DNA of 64,000 nucleotides, from NCBI GenBank assembly GCA_039704465.1, contig JASFAU010000010.1, positions 248,001-312,000 of the forward strand. The letters run 5' to 3'. The notes under the pieces were generated by a model, which had not been told where the DNA came from, made no database searches, and saw only the letters and a program-made list of their open reading frames with translations. Shown piece after piece: positions 1-10,018 of the stretch. Source of the stretch: Plasmodiophora brassicae. Taxonomy: Eukaryota > Endomyxa > Phytomyxea > Plasmodiophorida > Plasmodiophoridae. Numbering within the stretch: the first letter of the stretch is position 1; the number at the start of each line of letters is the position of its first letter. The translations under genes and the position numbers were made by a program.

Positions 1-114
1 CGGGCGCCCTCGGGCAAGCGCGTCGCCCCCGCTGCATGGGACACACGCAGCGTCCTCGTCGACCTGCTTCAGAAGCAGTGCAGGCGGAAGCGCGTACGCG
101 CGCCCGACTGGTAA
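1..114 (+). CDS. C-terminal end of a small protein, cut by the window edge; paralog of the next gene
   Basis: Frame 1 is open from the first base to a TAA at 112-114 and gives 37 residues. The end reads WDTRSVLVDLLQKQ..RVRAPDW. The complete gene at 443-856 ends WDARAVLVGLLQRQ..RPRAPDW, so the two are tandem paralogs on the same strand, about 330 bp apart. The resemblance also holds at DNA level through the stop codon. I do not recognise the family. The start lies outside the window. Confidence 0.6.
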   Translation, partial: RAPSGKRVAPAAWDTRSVLVDLLQKQCRRKRVRAPDW

Positions 115-442
115 ACCCACACCCGGCCGGTAATAAAGACATCGACCTGATCCGGCACGCGTCAACCCGGCTCGATCGTGCCCGGCCAGCGATAACGCGC
201 CTGGATTGTATGTACCTGGCCACGCCACCGTAATCGTTCGCGTGGCGACCTGGGTGGCTCAGACCCTCTGCCCTGTCACGTTCCCTGTGCTCATATGCCG
301 CCTCAGCCTCTGCGTCACCGACCTGGCCCATACAAGCAAGTGGTGACGTCATGCGCATTGCCTCTGTTCCGGATCCGGCGCCTTCCGCCGGGGAAGATCG
401 TCAATCGGTTCAACAGCCCCAGCCGCACAACCGCACCAAGCG

Positions 443-856
443 ATGGACGTGCCGCACGGGACATCACCGGTGTCGCCCCGCGTCGCATGGATTGCACCGG
501 ACGACGACGACGACACCGACGACGACGATGGTGCTCCTGATCGTTGGACTCACCAGGCGGTGGATCCCGAGGCCGAGTCCCATACGGACGCGTGTGCGCC
601 TCGGGAGGCCATGCCGCCTGCTGCCACAGAGACGAGGCTACGACGGTTCGAACTGACGCCTTGGCCGCGAGACGGGGACTGTCATCCGGCAGTGGACGCC
701 GCAGACCCGTTCGCCAACGGCGCCACCTTCGACGAGTACATGTCCAGGTGTCAGCAGCAACCAACAGCACCGCCGCAATGGGATGCGCGCGCCGTTCTCG
801 TCGGTCTGCTTCAGAGACAGTCCATCGCGAAGCGCCCGCGTGCACCCGACTGGTAA
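443..856 (+). CDS. small acidic protein of unknown function, tandem paralog of the left-edge gene
   Basis: Intact 137-residue reading frame starting MDVPHGTSPV. Residues 18-28 hold an Asp-rich run. The last 30 residues match the end of the truncated gene at 1-114 (WDxRxVLV..LLQ.Q...KR.RAPDW), and this conservation is the main evidence that it is coding. No signal peptide, membrane segment or known domain is visible. An in-frame ATG at 443 is the first available. An upstream exon cannot be excluded. Confidence 0.55.
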   Translation: MDVPHGTSPVSPRVAWIAPDDDDDTDDDDGAPDRWTHQAVDPEAESHTDACAPREAMPPAATETRLRRFELTPWPRDGDCHPAVDAADPFANGATFDEYMSRCQQQPTAPPQWDARAVLVGLLQRQSIAKRPRAPDW

Positions 857-1147
857 AATAATCGTATATACGCCACCTGTCCAACCCGGATGTCTCCCCC
901 AAACCCTTGTTATCGTTCGAACCGGCGCAATGAGGGCACAGCCGACAATCTGGCTCCACATGACGGTGACGAATGGCGGCACGGCCCGGGCATCCCGGTT
1001 TACGACGTCTACGCCGCACGTCATCCTCACTAGGTCATGGGCGCGCGCGCATTGCAAACTGAGCGCTGATGTGTATGGGAAAATCGGGTACGAAGACGGG
1101 GGCGTGAGTCAACCCATAAGTGTCTTGCCGTCGACTCGGTGTACGCA

Positions 1148-2830
1148 CTACAAGTCGAAATGCATACGAAGCTTGTCGCGGATACGACCGAGAACGTCGT
1201 TGCGGATGGGTTTCTGCTTGCCGCCGTGCGGGCGGTGCATGCTGAACACGGGCGCGCCACTCTGCTTGTCGAAGAAGACCAGCGAATTACGGGTGCGGCT
1301 TTCCCGCATCGTGAACACTGTCAACATGTCCCCGACGAAGTCGGCCATTCTTGACGGTAGATCCCTGAGCTTAGCCTTCAGGGCCTCTGCGGGCGTTGCC
1401 TTGCTTTCGGGCACCTTCCGACTGGCGGTCAACTTGTCACTCGCGACGGTGCTCCTGGAACGGGACTCTTTGCCGTTGGCGTCACTCTCTGCCTCAGCAT
1501 GACTCTTGCGGCTTGATCGCTCATTACGAGGGACCTCGCTGGCGTCACTGCCCGACGCGGACGGCGCCGGCATTGAACGTTTCATCTCAAGCTCCTTATC
1601 ATCGTGTTCCGGCAGGACGACGTCAACGTCCGTTTCGGCCTTGCTGGTCGCCTTCTTCTTCGTCCTCCTCTTCCTCCTCTTCTTCAGCGACGGTCTCGGG
1701 CGAGGCTCTGATCGCGGGTATATGGGCGTCGTTAAATCGGCCATGTCCACGTTGACAGCCTTGGAGACTGCTGCCTTTGCTAACGCGATTCTGATGCGGT
1801 GCAGAAGTGACGACGATGACGGCGGCCGGTTACGAGCCCCATGACGTCGTACGCGGCGGTCCAAATACTCGTGAATGATTTCAAGTTGCATCTTCCGCCA
1901 TGTCGATAAGTACTCCGTCATCGTATCGGACACCGGGTTAGTCGTCGTGTGGATCTCGGCGTAGCGCGGGTGAGTAGAAATCAGAGGCAGCAGCGCGTCG
2001 AGCACGGTCAGGTATGTGGCCAATGCCTCGATTCGGAGGTACAGGTCGCCGCACAGCGCCTTGTCAAGTTGCAGTTGACGAATAGCGTTGATGGTGTTTT
2101 CGATCCGGACGACATCTGTGGGGTCGGTCTTCGTCATCGTAAACAGATGACAAACCGCCGGCGGCATGAGGCGTGCAGCCAACTCATCCGTCAGGTCGAG
2201 GCCGCCAAGAAGGTGTAGATCCAGCTCCTGGCCCGGTAGAAGTTGGATCGCGGCATGGGTCCGAAAGTCGGCAAGACCGCTGTCCGTTGTCAGAAAGTCC
2301 TTGAACGGTTCCTCCAGAGAGGCCACATCAACCACGTCGTATCTCGCCGATTCGATCAACTTGTACACGGCCTGCCCGATACTGAACACGTCGTCCGGCG
2401 AGTTCGGATCCACAGCCGCAATCCAGGACTGCACCGATGCCATTATGGAGTGGTAGTTGACCCAGTAGGTCAGCACTTGCGCCCCGGTGACCTGGGCGGG
2501 CTGGTCGCTTCTGCCGACCGACACCATCGACGTCAACAGGTCGGGCCCGGCGGACAGATCCTCGATGACCGACTTCAGGAACTCGCACGACATGGTCGCA
2601 GCGTCAGCAGCCTGGCGCAACTGTGCGTCGACGTCAACATCACCGGTGCCGCTTTCCCCCCGCGGGGATGGCACAACAGGCACAGTCGCCTGCGGGGCAG
2701 TTGTACGGGGGCGCATCGCGCCAAGGCTTTCATCGTTAAGCAGCAGTACGGGACGGAGACCGGAGCCCGACGCGTTGACGGCTAGTGCCGCCGCCAGCAG
2801 TGCCAGAGATGTCGCCCACGACCACGCCAT
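1148..2830 (-). CDS. secreted 560-residue protein, helical N-terminal half and basic low-complexity tail
   Basis: Uninterrupted 560-residue frame. It begins with a signal peptide (MAWSWATSLALLAAALAVNA, residues 1-20). Residues about 65-345 are hydrophobic-patterned and probably all helical. About 370-500 is a charged, Ser-rich low-complexity stretch with a strongly basic run (KKRRKRRTKKK, possibly nuclear-localisation-like) and an acidic segment. The last 60 residues look folded again. I see no catalytic motif and do not recognise the family. The secretion signal together with a basic cluster resembles effector-type proteins, but that is only an inference. It does not carry the conserved C-terminal domain of the secreted family at 45.9-59 kb. 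Confidence 0.75.
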   Translation of the reverse strand: MAWSWATSLALLAAALAVNASGSGLRPVLLLNDESLGAMRPRTTAPQATVPVVPSPRGESGTGDVDVDAQLRQAADAATMSCEFLKSVIEDLSAGPDLLTSMVSVGRSDQPAQVTGAQVLTYWVNYHSIMASVQSWIAAVDPNSPDDVFSIGQAVYKLIESARYDVVDVASLEEPFKDFLTTDSGLADFRTHAAIQLLPGQELDLHLLGGLDLTDELAARLMPPAVCHLFTMTKTDPTDVVRIENTINAIRQLQLDKALCGDLYLRIEALATYLTVLDALLPLISTHPRYAEIHTTTNPVSDTMTEYLSTWRKMQLEIIHEYLDRRVRRHGARNRPPSSSSLLHRIRIALAKAAVSKAVNVDMADLTTPIYPRSEPRPRPSLKKRRKRRTKKKATSKAETDVDVVLPEHDDKELEMKRSMPAPSASGSDASEVPRNERSSRKSHAEAESDANGKESRSRSTVASDKLTASRKVPESKATPAEALKAKLRDLPSRMADFVGDMLTVFTMRESRTRNSLVFFDKQSGAPVFSMHRPHGGKQKPIRNDVLGRIRDKLRMHFDL

Positions 2831-3317
2831 CCTTCAACTAGAATGAATACCGCCGAGATCCCGGACGACGGGTCGAAAACCCGCAACAACAACGCCCGTG
2901 CTATTGTTAGAGCGACCCAGACTCTGACGCGCCAGCGCCACGGCGTTTCCGATTGTTCGCCGCGGACCTGACCTGACGGCACACGTGCACCTTGCCACGG
3001 GGACACACAGCGGTCGGCTTCAAGGCACCCGCAGATCTCTACCGCATCGATATGAAGTATAGGAGTTCGTTCTGATGCGACGGTGTGTCGCATCATTGCA
3101 ACTGGTGACCATTCTAACAAGTTGTGGTATCGCCCGCTGTTCTGGGGAGTCCCCAGAGCGCACACAAGCACGGGTGAGCCAGCACTTTGCATACCCGAGA
3201 TAAACTGCAGTTGGACGGTGGCCATCAGTTCTTCGATTCCGCTGGACGCAGTGCTCGCGAACTGTTTTTGAACATAGGACCCGTGTCCGTTGACCTGTCG
3301 TGACGAAGCGCTACAGC
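2831..3317. other. intergenic, no convincing gene
   Basis: This 490-bp stretch holds only reading frames without protein-like composition. It probably contains the promoter of the minus-strand secreted gene that starts at 2830. Confidence 0.4.
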
Positions 3318-3850
3318 GGACAGCGGCAACCAAGAGCGGCGTTACCCTTCCCGTTTTGCCAGTTATGATTCATCAGCTCGAGACACTTAGGCTACGACTT
3401 GTTTCCAAAGCGAGAAGTGTCGGGGGCAGAAAATATTTGGGCGTCTCCAGTGACGGGACCTTTGCATCGCGCCCGGCAAGCAAGCGGGAGACCCTTTTCC
3501 AGAATGCCATCTGCATTCGTGGGTGCCGGGCCGTTTTACCGATAAAGGCTTCATCGGCAGCAGTCTCTGGAGACAGATATGACGAGCGTGTCGATTGAAG
3601 ACACACCCCATGCCCTCAACAACGGCCTCGTTGATCATCTCCAGAACGCAGTGCTGGAGCAAATACGACCACGATTTGGTCGGGAAAGACGTGTTCAGGA
3701 TAATGGGCCCAGGTTGTTCGCGGATGAAGCTCCCGCACCACCCGGCACGTCTCGCTTTGGAAACCAGCCGTAGCCTCAGGGTCTCGAGCTGATGAATCTT
3801 AACTGACAGAACTGGAAGGTCAACGCCGCCCTGGGTTGCCGCGGTCCACA
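3318..3850. repeat. diverged inverted duplication, about 100-bp arms and about 325-bp spacer
   Basis: The left arm (about 3318-3422) and the reverse complement of the right arm (about 3748-3850) align over roughly 95 bp with a dozen or so differences. Translated outward-in, both arms give nearly the same peptide (..LPVL.V.IHQLETLRLRLVSKAR). About half of the differences in that frame are silent third-position changes, as expected of two copies of a once-coding segment. No target-site duplication or transposase is evident. It could be a MITE-like element or an inverted gene fragment. Confidence 0.7.
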
Positions 3851-3856
3851 CGAACG

Positions 3857-4594
3857 CTAATGCATCGTCACGACCGGCAAGGGAAACGGGTCACGTCCAG
3901 AAGAATCGAACGATTGATGGCCAACCACATCTCCTTGACAAAGAACGATTTTGCATCCGGGCGAACCATGTCTTGAAGAAGTGAGAGGAGGCTTTGGCAA
4001 AGTTGTACACCTCGTCCAAACAGAACACGCGGAAATACCGGGCACCATCACCAGAATGATCGTCAGTCATCGGCAAGTTGTGGACATTTGAGAAAATGTT
4101 TTCGAACAGAACAATGACTGGAGGAACAGGATCCGCGAGAAGTACACGGAAATGGCTCAGAAGTCGCACAGCAACCATCGCCGGGCGCGTCCGTGTCCGC
4201 TGGCCCAGATATGAGCGTGGGAGCATACGCTGTACGTCAGGAACGGAATTGTTAGTCCAAGATCGAAGAGATGCCTCCGCAATGAGCGACAGAGACGGTG
4301 CCGAAGTTGGAGCCGATTTGGGACGACATGGAATCGTCATAATCGCCGATGTCGATGCCTCTGGAAGCCGCGTATTCGTGAACCTATGGGGGTATGATAC
4401 CAGTCAATATACTTTAGACATACTTCCACAGTGTCCCTCACCAGTGAGTTATGCTTATCAACAGTTTCTTCGACCCTTGGCATATAATCAATAATGGCGT
4501 CCGTGTCCCGCTCGTCATCGCCCGGCGGAGACGCCTTGCCGTTATCGCTGGACTCCAAACATTTCCCGAAGAAGGAAGTTGCCATCGACGTCAC
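3857..4594 (-). CDS. possible degraded or multi-exon gene, unresolved
   Basis: Two neighbouring minus-strand frames have protein-like composition. One at 4594-4337 reads MTSMATSFFGKCLESSD... DAIIDYMPRVEETVDKH. Another at about 4150-3900 reads VIVLFENIFSNVHNL... FRVFCLDEVYNFAKASSHFF. I could not find clean GT-AG junctions joining them, so this may be a decayed gene beside the inverted duplication. No family recognised. Confidence 0.25.
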
Positions 4595-5171
4595 TCATGT
4601 CGGACGACCTTGAATCGACGCCCTCCCCGCGCCTCGCCCATTCCCGCCAGAAGTACGTAGTCTCCCGCTGCCTCATGGTCGACTGACGACGTCTCCTCCA
4701 GATCGGCGTTCCCATCACGACTGCGGACTGTGAACTGCCACCCGCGCACATTGCGGGGTGCGTGGTTACGGGCAGGGCCGGGAATGATTGCTCTTTCCTG
4801 AATGGTGGGCGGTGTCCAGTCCTGTCGCGAGTACTTGCCGTGAAGGGAACGTGTATACGCTACCGTCGCCGCCCACGCCGACGTCGACGTTCGGTAGACT
4901 ACGAAGGGCAGGCGTCATTTCCGATGCAGTAGGCCATGTGACGGTCGTCGCCCGTCTTGATGGTATCGTCCATCTGCGCGCTGCTGACGTCACAAGCACT
5001 GACCGCCGCTTTACCTTCGGATGCACTTCGACCGGAAATCATTGACGGCTTCATATCATTATAAGCAGGACCCAAAAAGGGGGGCCGGCCGGCCGTTGCG
5101 AGAGCCCCCAGCGGCGGCGCCGGCGCGATGCACAAACTGCGGCGCCGCTCATTTCGCCGAGGCGCGGGTCT
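4595..5171. other. intergenic region upstream of the polyprenyl synthase gene
   Basis: No protein-like frame on either strand. It presumably carries the promoter of the plus-strand gene starting at 5172. A GC-rich run at 5073-5130 lies close upstream of that start. Confidence 0.4.
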
Positions 5172-6489
5172 ATGCAACGGACGCTGCTCCGTCATGGCCT
5201 GAAGTCGGCGCTGTCGTCGTTGCAGACCGACCTGGCGGGGTCGTCACTGAAGATTGCCTTGGCGCCCGCCGATGGCCTGGCCAACCTGTCGTCGGTGCTC
5301 GCGACCGCGCGTGCGGCGGCGCCCGGCGACCCGCTGTCTCGCGTCAGCGATCGCGTCTCATTCGTCATCGACGACGTCGTATCGTCATTCTCGGGTCGTC
5401 TGCCCCTGCTGGCCTCCGTGTCTAAACTGCTGTTCGAGAGCGGCGGGAAACGCCTACGACCAAGTCTGTGCCTGCTGATGGCCGGAGCACTGTAAATGGC
5501 AATGCCCCGTTTAGGCTTCTGACACGGTGGTGATTAACCCTCCATACCGTGCTATCGTATAGGTCACCTGCTCGTCGCGATCCCTCTGCGGCCATCGGTC
5601 CTGTCGACAAGGTTGCACAGATATCAGAAATGATACATGTCGCCAGTCTACTACACGACGACGTTCTCGACGGGGCTACGACGCGTCGAAATACACCGAC
5701 GGCCAATGTTCAGTTCGGTAGGGCGCGACGTTAAATGCTTGGTGCGTTGCTGTTGAACTCGTGTCGTACCAGGGGACAAGGCTTCGATCCTCGGTGGCGA
5801 CTTTCTGCTGTCCAGGTCTTCGATCATCCTGGCGTCCTTAGGATCTTGCGAGGCCGTCAGCTTGATGGCCACGATTATTTCAGATCTGGTATCCGGCGAA
5901 ATCATGCAAATGCGGCCGATGAACGTTGGGTCGCTGAGCGACCGCCTGGAGTACTACCTGTCCAAGTCGTACAGGAAGACGGCGTCGCTGATGGCGAACT
6001 CGTGCCGGACCGTCGCAGTCATTGACGACCTGTCGAGTGATTTGCAGAATGCGGCCATGGACTTTGGCAAGTACCTTGGCCTGTGCTTCCAACTCACCGA
6101 TGACCTGCTGGACATTACGGGGACCGAGAAATCCCTAGGGAAGCCTTCCGGGCTGGACCTTTCGACCGGTGTCGCAACAGCTCCCGTTCTGTTCGCTGCT
6201 GAACAGTACCCTGAGCTGAACGACATGATGGGAAGGAAGTTCAGCGAGGTTGGCGACGTCGACAACGCGCTAGAGTTTATCCGGTTATCCGACGGTGAGA
6301 CGATCGCGAATTATCGGTTTGCTTCGACTCCTCTGGGTCTGACATATGCTGTCAGGGATCGAACGAACAAGGGAACTTATAAGATCGCTGGCGGCGATGG
6401 CGTGTCAGGCTCTAGATCCGTTCCCCACGTCTGTATTCCGCGATTCCCTGGTCGTCCTCGTCGACAACATCATAAAACGGGACTCGTGA
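5172..6489 (+). CDS. COQ1: trans-polyprenyl diphosphate synthase (solanesyl/decaprenyl type, ubiquinone side chain)
   Basis: Four exons: 5172-5491, 5563-5717, 5773-6294 and 6356-6489, giving 376 residues. The first Asp-rich motif reads LLHDDVLDGATTRR and the second QLTDDLLDITG. The substrate-binding GGKRLRP block is in exon 1, and GDFLLSR, GEIMQM and YYLSKSYRKTASL are also visible, the standard order for class I E-type prenyl synthases. The enzyme condenses isopentenyl diphosphate onto an allylic primer to make the long ubiquinone tail. The first 40 residues are basic and Ser/Ala/Leu rich (MQRTLLRHGLKSALSSL), consistent with a mitochondrial presequence. The C-terminus IIKRDS is intact. Product chain length cannot be read from the sequence. 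Confidence 0.95.
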
Positions 6490-6674
6490 ATGTCCGTCTC
6501 TGTCGACAGCCGCGGGCGTGCCTCTCGGTGCAGATGCTAGCACGCGTGACGCTTCCGGATATCTGTGCGTTTCCAACCTGGGAGCGTTCCTGCTCTGAAA
6601 TGGGCTGTACAGTCTGTGTCGAGCGCGGCACAGAAGTTCAGTCCCACCTACAGTACGTACATGGTAGCCTCCTA

Positions 6675-7679
6675 ATGGGTCTGTCATCAACAGCGGCGGC
6701 TGTGATAGCAATATCAAGGCTGCTGGCGTGCTGTACTGCTAGCCTGGGCGGGTACCTGGAATCACCAACGACGCGCGAGGAGCTCGCCGGTCTGGACGGT
6801 ATCGATGCACCCGCCGCGTCTTCACAGACCGACCCCGCTTTCGTCTGCCGAATATCGACGCCACAACCGCCACAGGCACTGCTGACGATCTCGACGCCAA
6901 TCTACCTCGACTTCGTCTGGACGGGCACGCCGCCATCAGCAATGGACGATTGCGCCTTGTACCTATCGTACAGCGATGTATCACTGCCCCTGACTTCCAT
7001 GCAATGGTTCAAGGTCGCCAACCTTGGTGATTGCGGCCAGACTTTGTACCCTTTCAATGGTAGGCAGTCGGTTCATTGTCGCCAGGATTCAACGGTCATA
7101 ACCGCTTCGGTACAGTGCCTGACTGGTTGCCCTCGTGTGACCACTGTCTCCTGCGATGGGAGTGGGTGCCAAACAACGCCACGTTCTTCGCCAACTGCAT
7201 CGATGGTTCGTAACGTCGGGGAACGAGCGCCGCCGCTCTCGGCACGTCTTACACACATGTTCACAGTGACGATCGTCGGCTTGGTAAACGCGACGCTGCC
7301 GGACGCCTCCTTCATGTACCCGATCGGGAATCAGCTGAACTTCACCAGCGACGTGATCCTGGGCCCGGCCGTTGTTACTGATGATACCCCGGGCGTCTGG
7401 GGGCATGGTCGCCCAACGACCATCGTCCCGCCCGGCCCACCAAATCTGCCGCCGGAAACCGATGTTACAACGTCATCGGACACCCTTGTGTATTCGGTCG
7501 TTTGGGTGATGGCCATGCTCATGGTCGTCGTGCTCAGCAGGTGCGTTCTGCACGCGTATCGCGTCCGGAAGCAGAGACGACAACACGATCTGATGCGCCA
7601 GCACCTGACCGTCGTCGTCAACCGTCACACGTCGGATCCCGACGTACAGGTTCCGGCACAGGCCTTTACCATCGAATGA
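6675..7679 (+). CDS. type I membrane protein, cysteine-containing ectodomain, unknown function
   Basis: A 334-residue frame from the ATG at 6675. There is an N-terminal hydrophobic signal segment (AAAVIAISRLLACCTASLGG). An ectodomain of about 240 residues with roughly ten cysteines follows (CRIS.., DDCAL, DCGQ, VHCRQ, QCLTGC, SCDGSGC), with possible N-glycosylation sites (NAT, NFT). A transmembrane helix (SVVWVMAMLMVVVLSRCVL) is followed by a basic tail of about 45 residues. No domain recognised. The longer upstream frame belongs to the preceding gene's exon, so the signal peptide decides this start. Confidence 0.75.
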   Translation: MGLSSTAAAVIAISRLLACCTASLGGYLESPTTREELAGLDGIDAPAASSQTDPAFVCRISTPQPPQALLTISTPIYLDFVWTGTPPSAMDDCALYLSYSDVSLPLTSMQWFKVANLGDCGQTLYPFNGRQSVHCRQDSTVITASVQCLTGCPRVTTVSCDGSGCQTTPRSSPTASMVRNVGERAPPLSARLTHMFTVTIVGLVNATLPDASFMYPIGNQLNFTSDVILGPAVVTDDTPGVWGHGRPTTIVPPGPPNLPPETDVTTSSDTLVYSVVWVMAMLMVVVLSRCVLHAYRVRKQRRQHDLMRQHLTVVVNRHTSDPDVQVPAQAFTIE

Positions 7680-8014
7680 CACGACAGTCGGACCGGCGTG
7701 GCCCTCCTTTAAATACCAGCGTATGCAACCAGGTGCTCGTCGATAAACACCCGGACCGATATCCCTATGGATAGGGTTCATCCCCGATGTCGTGCCGCCG
7801 AGCGAGCGACGGCCTGTTTGATACAGCGCACTGAGTGCTGGCCCGACAACAGGTCGGCGGCATTTGCCGCGCGGCAACTGACGCGAAACCGTCACGGGGC
7901 TGCTGCACCACCCCCGAAAAAGGCCGTGCGAGGCAGCGAGAGCTGCATGGGAACGACGCCGTCGTTTTGGAGGGTGCGAGATTGCGCGCGCCGCGACCGA
8001 TCCAGTTGCCAGTG

Positions 8015-8524
8015 ATGCTGTGGCTGTTCGTGTTCGTGTCTGTGGCGGTGGTGCCCGCCGTGGTGCGCCGCGCGCTTCGGTTATGGGACGGGACGTCGAG
8101 GGGCGCCCCTGCGTCGTCGTCGTCGACGTTGGCAGGCCTGCTGGCGCAGCGGCACGCCTGGCGGCAGGAGGCGGCGCGTCTGAACACGCCGGCGTCGTTC
8201 GTGGAGTACGCGAAGTTGCAGCGCCGTATCGATAAGCTGCAGGTCGAGATCGATGCGCTGCAGGAGAAGGTGCCCGCAAGGAAACCGGCCGCGCCGATGG
8301 CGTCGTCGATCGTGGCCTCCGTTCCAGTTGCCGTCGCCCTAGCTGTACTGGCGGGCGTGTTCCGCTCTGCCAACGTCGGCTACATCCCTCCATCGTTGCT
8401 TGTGCCGCCAGAATCGGCGCCCTACCCGATCGGCATCGTCTCCTGGATCGTTATTTGCAACCGTGTCTGGGCCAGCATTGCGCATGTGGGGCAGCGCGCG
8501 TCCCAGGCTGGGTGCTGCCTATAA
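8015..8524 (+). CDS. GET1: GET1/WRB, ER receptor subunit for tail-anchored protein insertion
   Basis: A single-exon 169-residue protein. The first membrane helix is MLWLFVFVSVAVVPAVVRRAL. A cytosolic coiled coil follows with the family pattern LNTPASFVEYAKLQRRIDKL. Two further hydrophobic segments come next (SIVASVPVAVALAVLAGVF and IGIVSWIVICNRVWASI). The C-terminal PPES.PYPIG..SW...NRVW matches the family signature before the last helix. GET1/WRB pairs with GET2/CAMLG at the ER and takes tail-anchored clients from the GET3 ATPase. Length and topology suit the family (about 170-235 residues). The start at 8015 puts the first helix at the N-terminus as in homologs. Confidence 0.85.
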   Translation: MLWLFVFVSVAVVPAVVRRALRLWDGTSRGAPASSSSTLAGLLAQRHAWRQEAARLNTPASFVEYAKLQRRIDKLQVEIDALQEKVPARKPAAPMASSIVASVPVAVALAVLAGVFRSANVGYIPPSLLVPPESAPYPIGIVSWIVICNRVWASIAHVGQRASQAGCCL

Positions 8525-8609
8525 AGAAGGCAAGTGATGCACCTGCACGCCGATTCGTGTCGTGCCCATCGGTGTATGCAATCCTGTGCGTCGCCGATGT
8601 TATACCCGG

Positions 8610-9008
8610 TTAGAATGTATGCAAGGTGAAGCCGGCGATGACGACGGCGTCCCAGATGATGGTGGCCGGCGTCAGCAGCGTCAGGTTCTGGTCGAGGGCA
8701 ACGTTCACGCCATCGACGACGGCCGTGTACGCGAAGACGATGCCGAGGGCGATCGTGTACGCGACGAAGAACTGCTCGGACAGGCTGACGAGCCACAGGA
8801 CTTCCGACGAGACGAACAGTTTGCCGATCTTGTCCATCAGGAAGAGCGCGATCGGGACGTGGCCCAGGATAAGCAGTGTGAGACCGCACGTCACCGCCGC
8901 GCTCCGAGCACGTTCATCGTCGCTCGGCGTCCCAGTGTCGTCGGCGGTGCCGTCAACAGTTTTCCCATCTGGCAGCAGGCGCACGAACACGCTCTCGTCC
9001 TCCGCCAT
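8610..9008 (-). CDS. small four-helix membrane protein, copy 3 of a tandem family
   Basis: An intact 132-residue frame. The N-terminal cytosol-like stretch begins MAEDESVFVRLLPDGKTVD. Hydrophobic segments follow at about 37-58 (TCGLTLLILGHVPIALFLM), 68-93, 98-112 and 115-132 (TIIWDAVVIAGFTLHTF). It shares DESVFVRLL, HVPIAL.M and WDAVI with the genes at 9214-9706 and 10019-10417, all on the same strand. I do not recognise the family. This is the most diverged copy of the three in its second helix. Confidence 0.75.
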   Translation of the reverse strand: MAEDESVFVRLLPDGKTVDGTADDTGTPSDDERARSAAVTCGLTLLILGHVPIALFLMDKIGKLFVSSEVLWLVSLSEQFFVAYTIALGIVFAYTAVVDGVNVALDQNLTLLTPATIIWDAVVIAGFTLHTF

Positions 9009-9213
9009 CCCACTAGATAATAACCGCCCGCCTCCCCTTTACGATTACGGCTGCGTCGGACGCGACGCGGTATTGGTACACCCAGCTCGACCCCAGAGAA
9101 TCTCGACTAACGCTGAAGGGCGCCAGTGTACCCGCCGAGAATCTCGCCCCGTTGTGCTTCGTCAGTGGATAACGAGCACTGTATTTATCTAGGGGTATCT
9201 GGCGATAGCGCTC

Positions 9214-9706
9214 TCAGACAAGCTGGAGCTGATGCAGGCCGAAGAAGCCGATGATGACGGCGTCCCAGACGCAGGACGCGGCCATGAGCAGGTTCAGGTG
9301 TGTGTGGACCGCCTCCGTGATGCGCTCGACGGGCGTGAAGAAGAACTCGTACAGGAGCTGGATCGTAAGGCCCAGGAAGTACACGATCCAAAAGAAGTCG
9401 CTGACCTCCCAGAGCGTCGCGACCGCCTGCGAGTGCTCCATGATGGCGATCCGTGCCTGGCAATCGGGTTTAGCGGTGACGTTGGCTCTTCTGCTCGCAA
9501 TTGTTCGGACGCACCATCATCCATAGAGCCAGAGGGACGTGCCACTGAAGAACGATCGAAAGGCAGCAGGCGATGCTGGCGTCGCGGTCCTCGTTCGCCT
9601 CCTTGTCGGCGGTCCCTTCATCAGACCGGTCGTCGACGGTCTTGCCCTCGTCGAGAAGGCGAACAAAGACGCTCTCGTCGTGCTCGGTGGCGGCCTTGGA
9701 CACCAT
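9214..9706 (-). CDS. small four-helix membrane protein, copy 2 of a tandem family (two exons)
   Basis: Exon 1 is 9706-9515 and exon 2 is 9456-9214, joined by a 58-nt intron (donor GTGCGT, acceptor CCAG). The product is 144 residues: MVSKAATEHDESVFVRLLDE, then SIVLQWHVPLALWMM|ARIAIMEHSQAV, then WEVSDFFWIVYFLGLTIQLL and CVWDAVIIGFFGLHQLQLV. The splice restores continuous similarity to the copy at 10019-10417 (HVPAALFMLLRITVQERSVA.. WEISDVFWIIFFG), which has no intron there. Function unknown. Confidence 0.75.
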
Positions 9707-10018
9707 TGCTGCTTATGGTCGCGCGCGCGTTATTCCCTGAATGGCCGATCCCTCGAGGGGCACGTGCCAGTATGTGACCGTGACTCAAACGAGTTGGTAC
9801 GAAATCCACCGCTATCATTGCACGTTTCATGGTCACCCCGATGCGGTTCGCCCAGAGACCAGCTATGCTCACTGGCGTGCTTGCCCACTCTCCAAGGCCA
9901 AGCAGTGCCGCGCCGCTCGCTGTAGTGCGTCCCGGCTTCAAACACGGCTCTGATACGTTACCATACAGTCGTGTGTATTGTTTGGGAATAGATGTTGCCC
10001 CCCGTTGCTGTCGACGCG

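Noticed and set aside
1148..2830. Membership of the secreted 560-residue protein in the RhoGAP-like family
   Set aside because: It has a signal peptide and a basic tail, but none of the conserved TKR.A..LL.RW or VP..VRVLI blocks.
5862..6660. N-terminal extension of the frame ending at 7679 (605 residues)
   Set aside because: Its first part is the prenyl synthase exon in the same phase, followed by non-coding sequence. The signal peptide at 6675 marks the real start of the second gene.
7473..8393. 306-residue minus-strand frame antisense to the type I membrane protein and GET1
   Set aside because: Arg/Pro/Ser-rich composition without domains. The plus-strand GET1 signature is clear, so this is a shadow.
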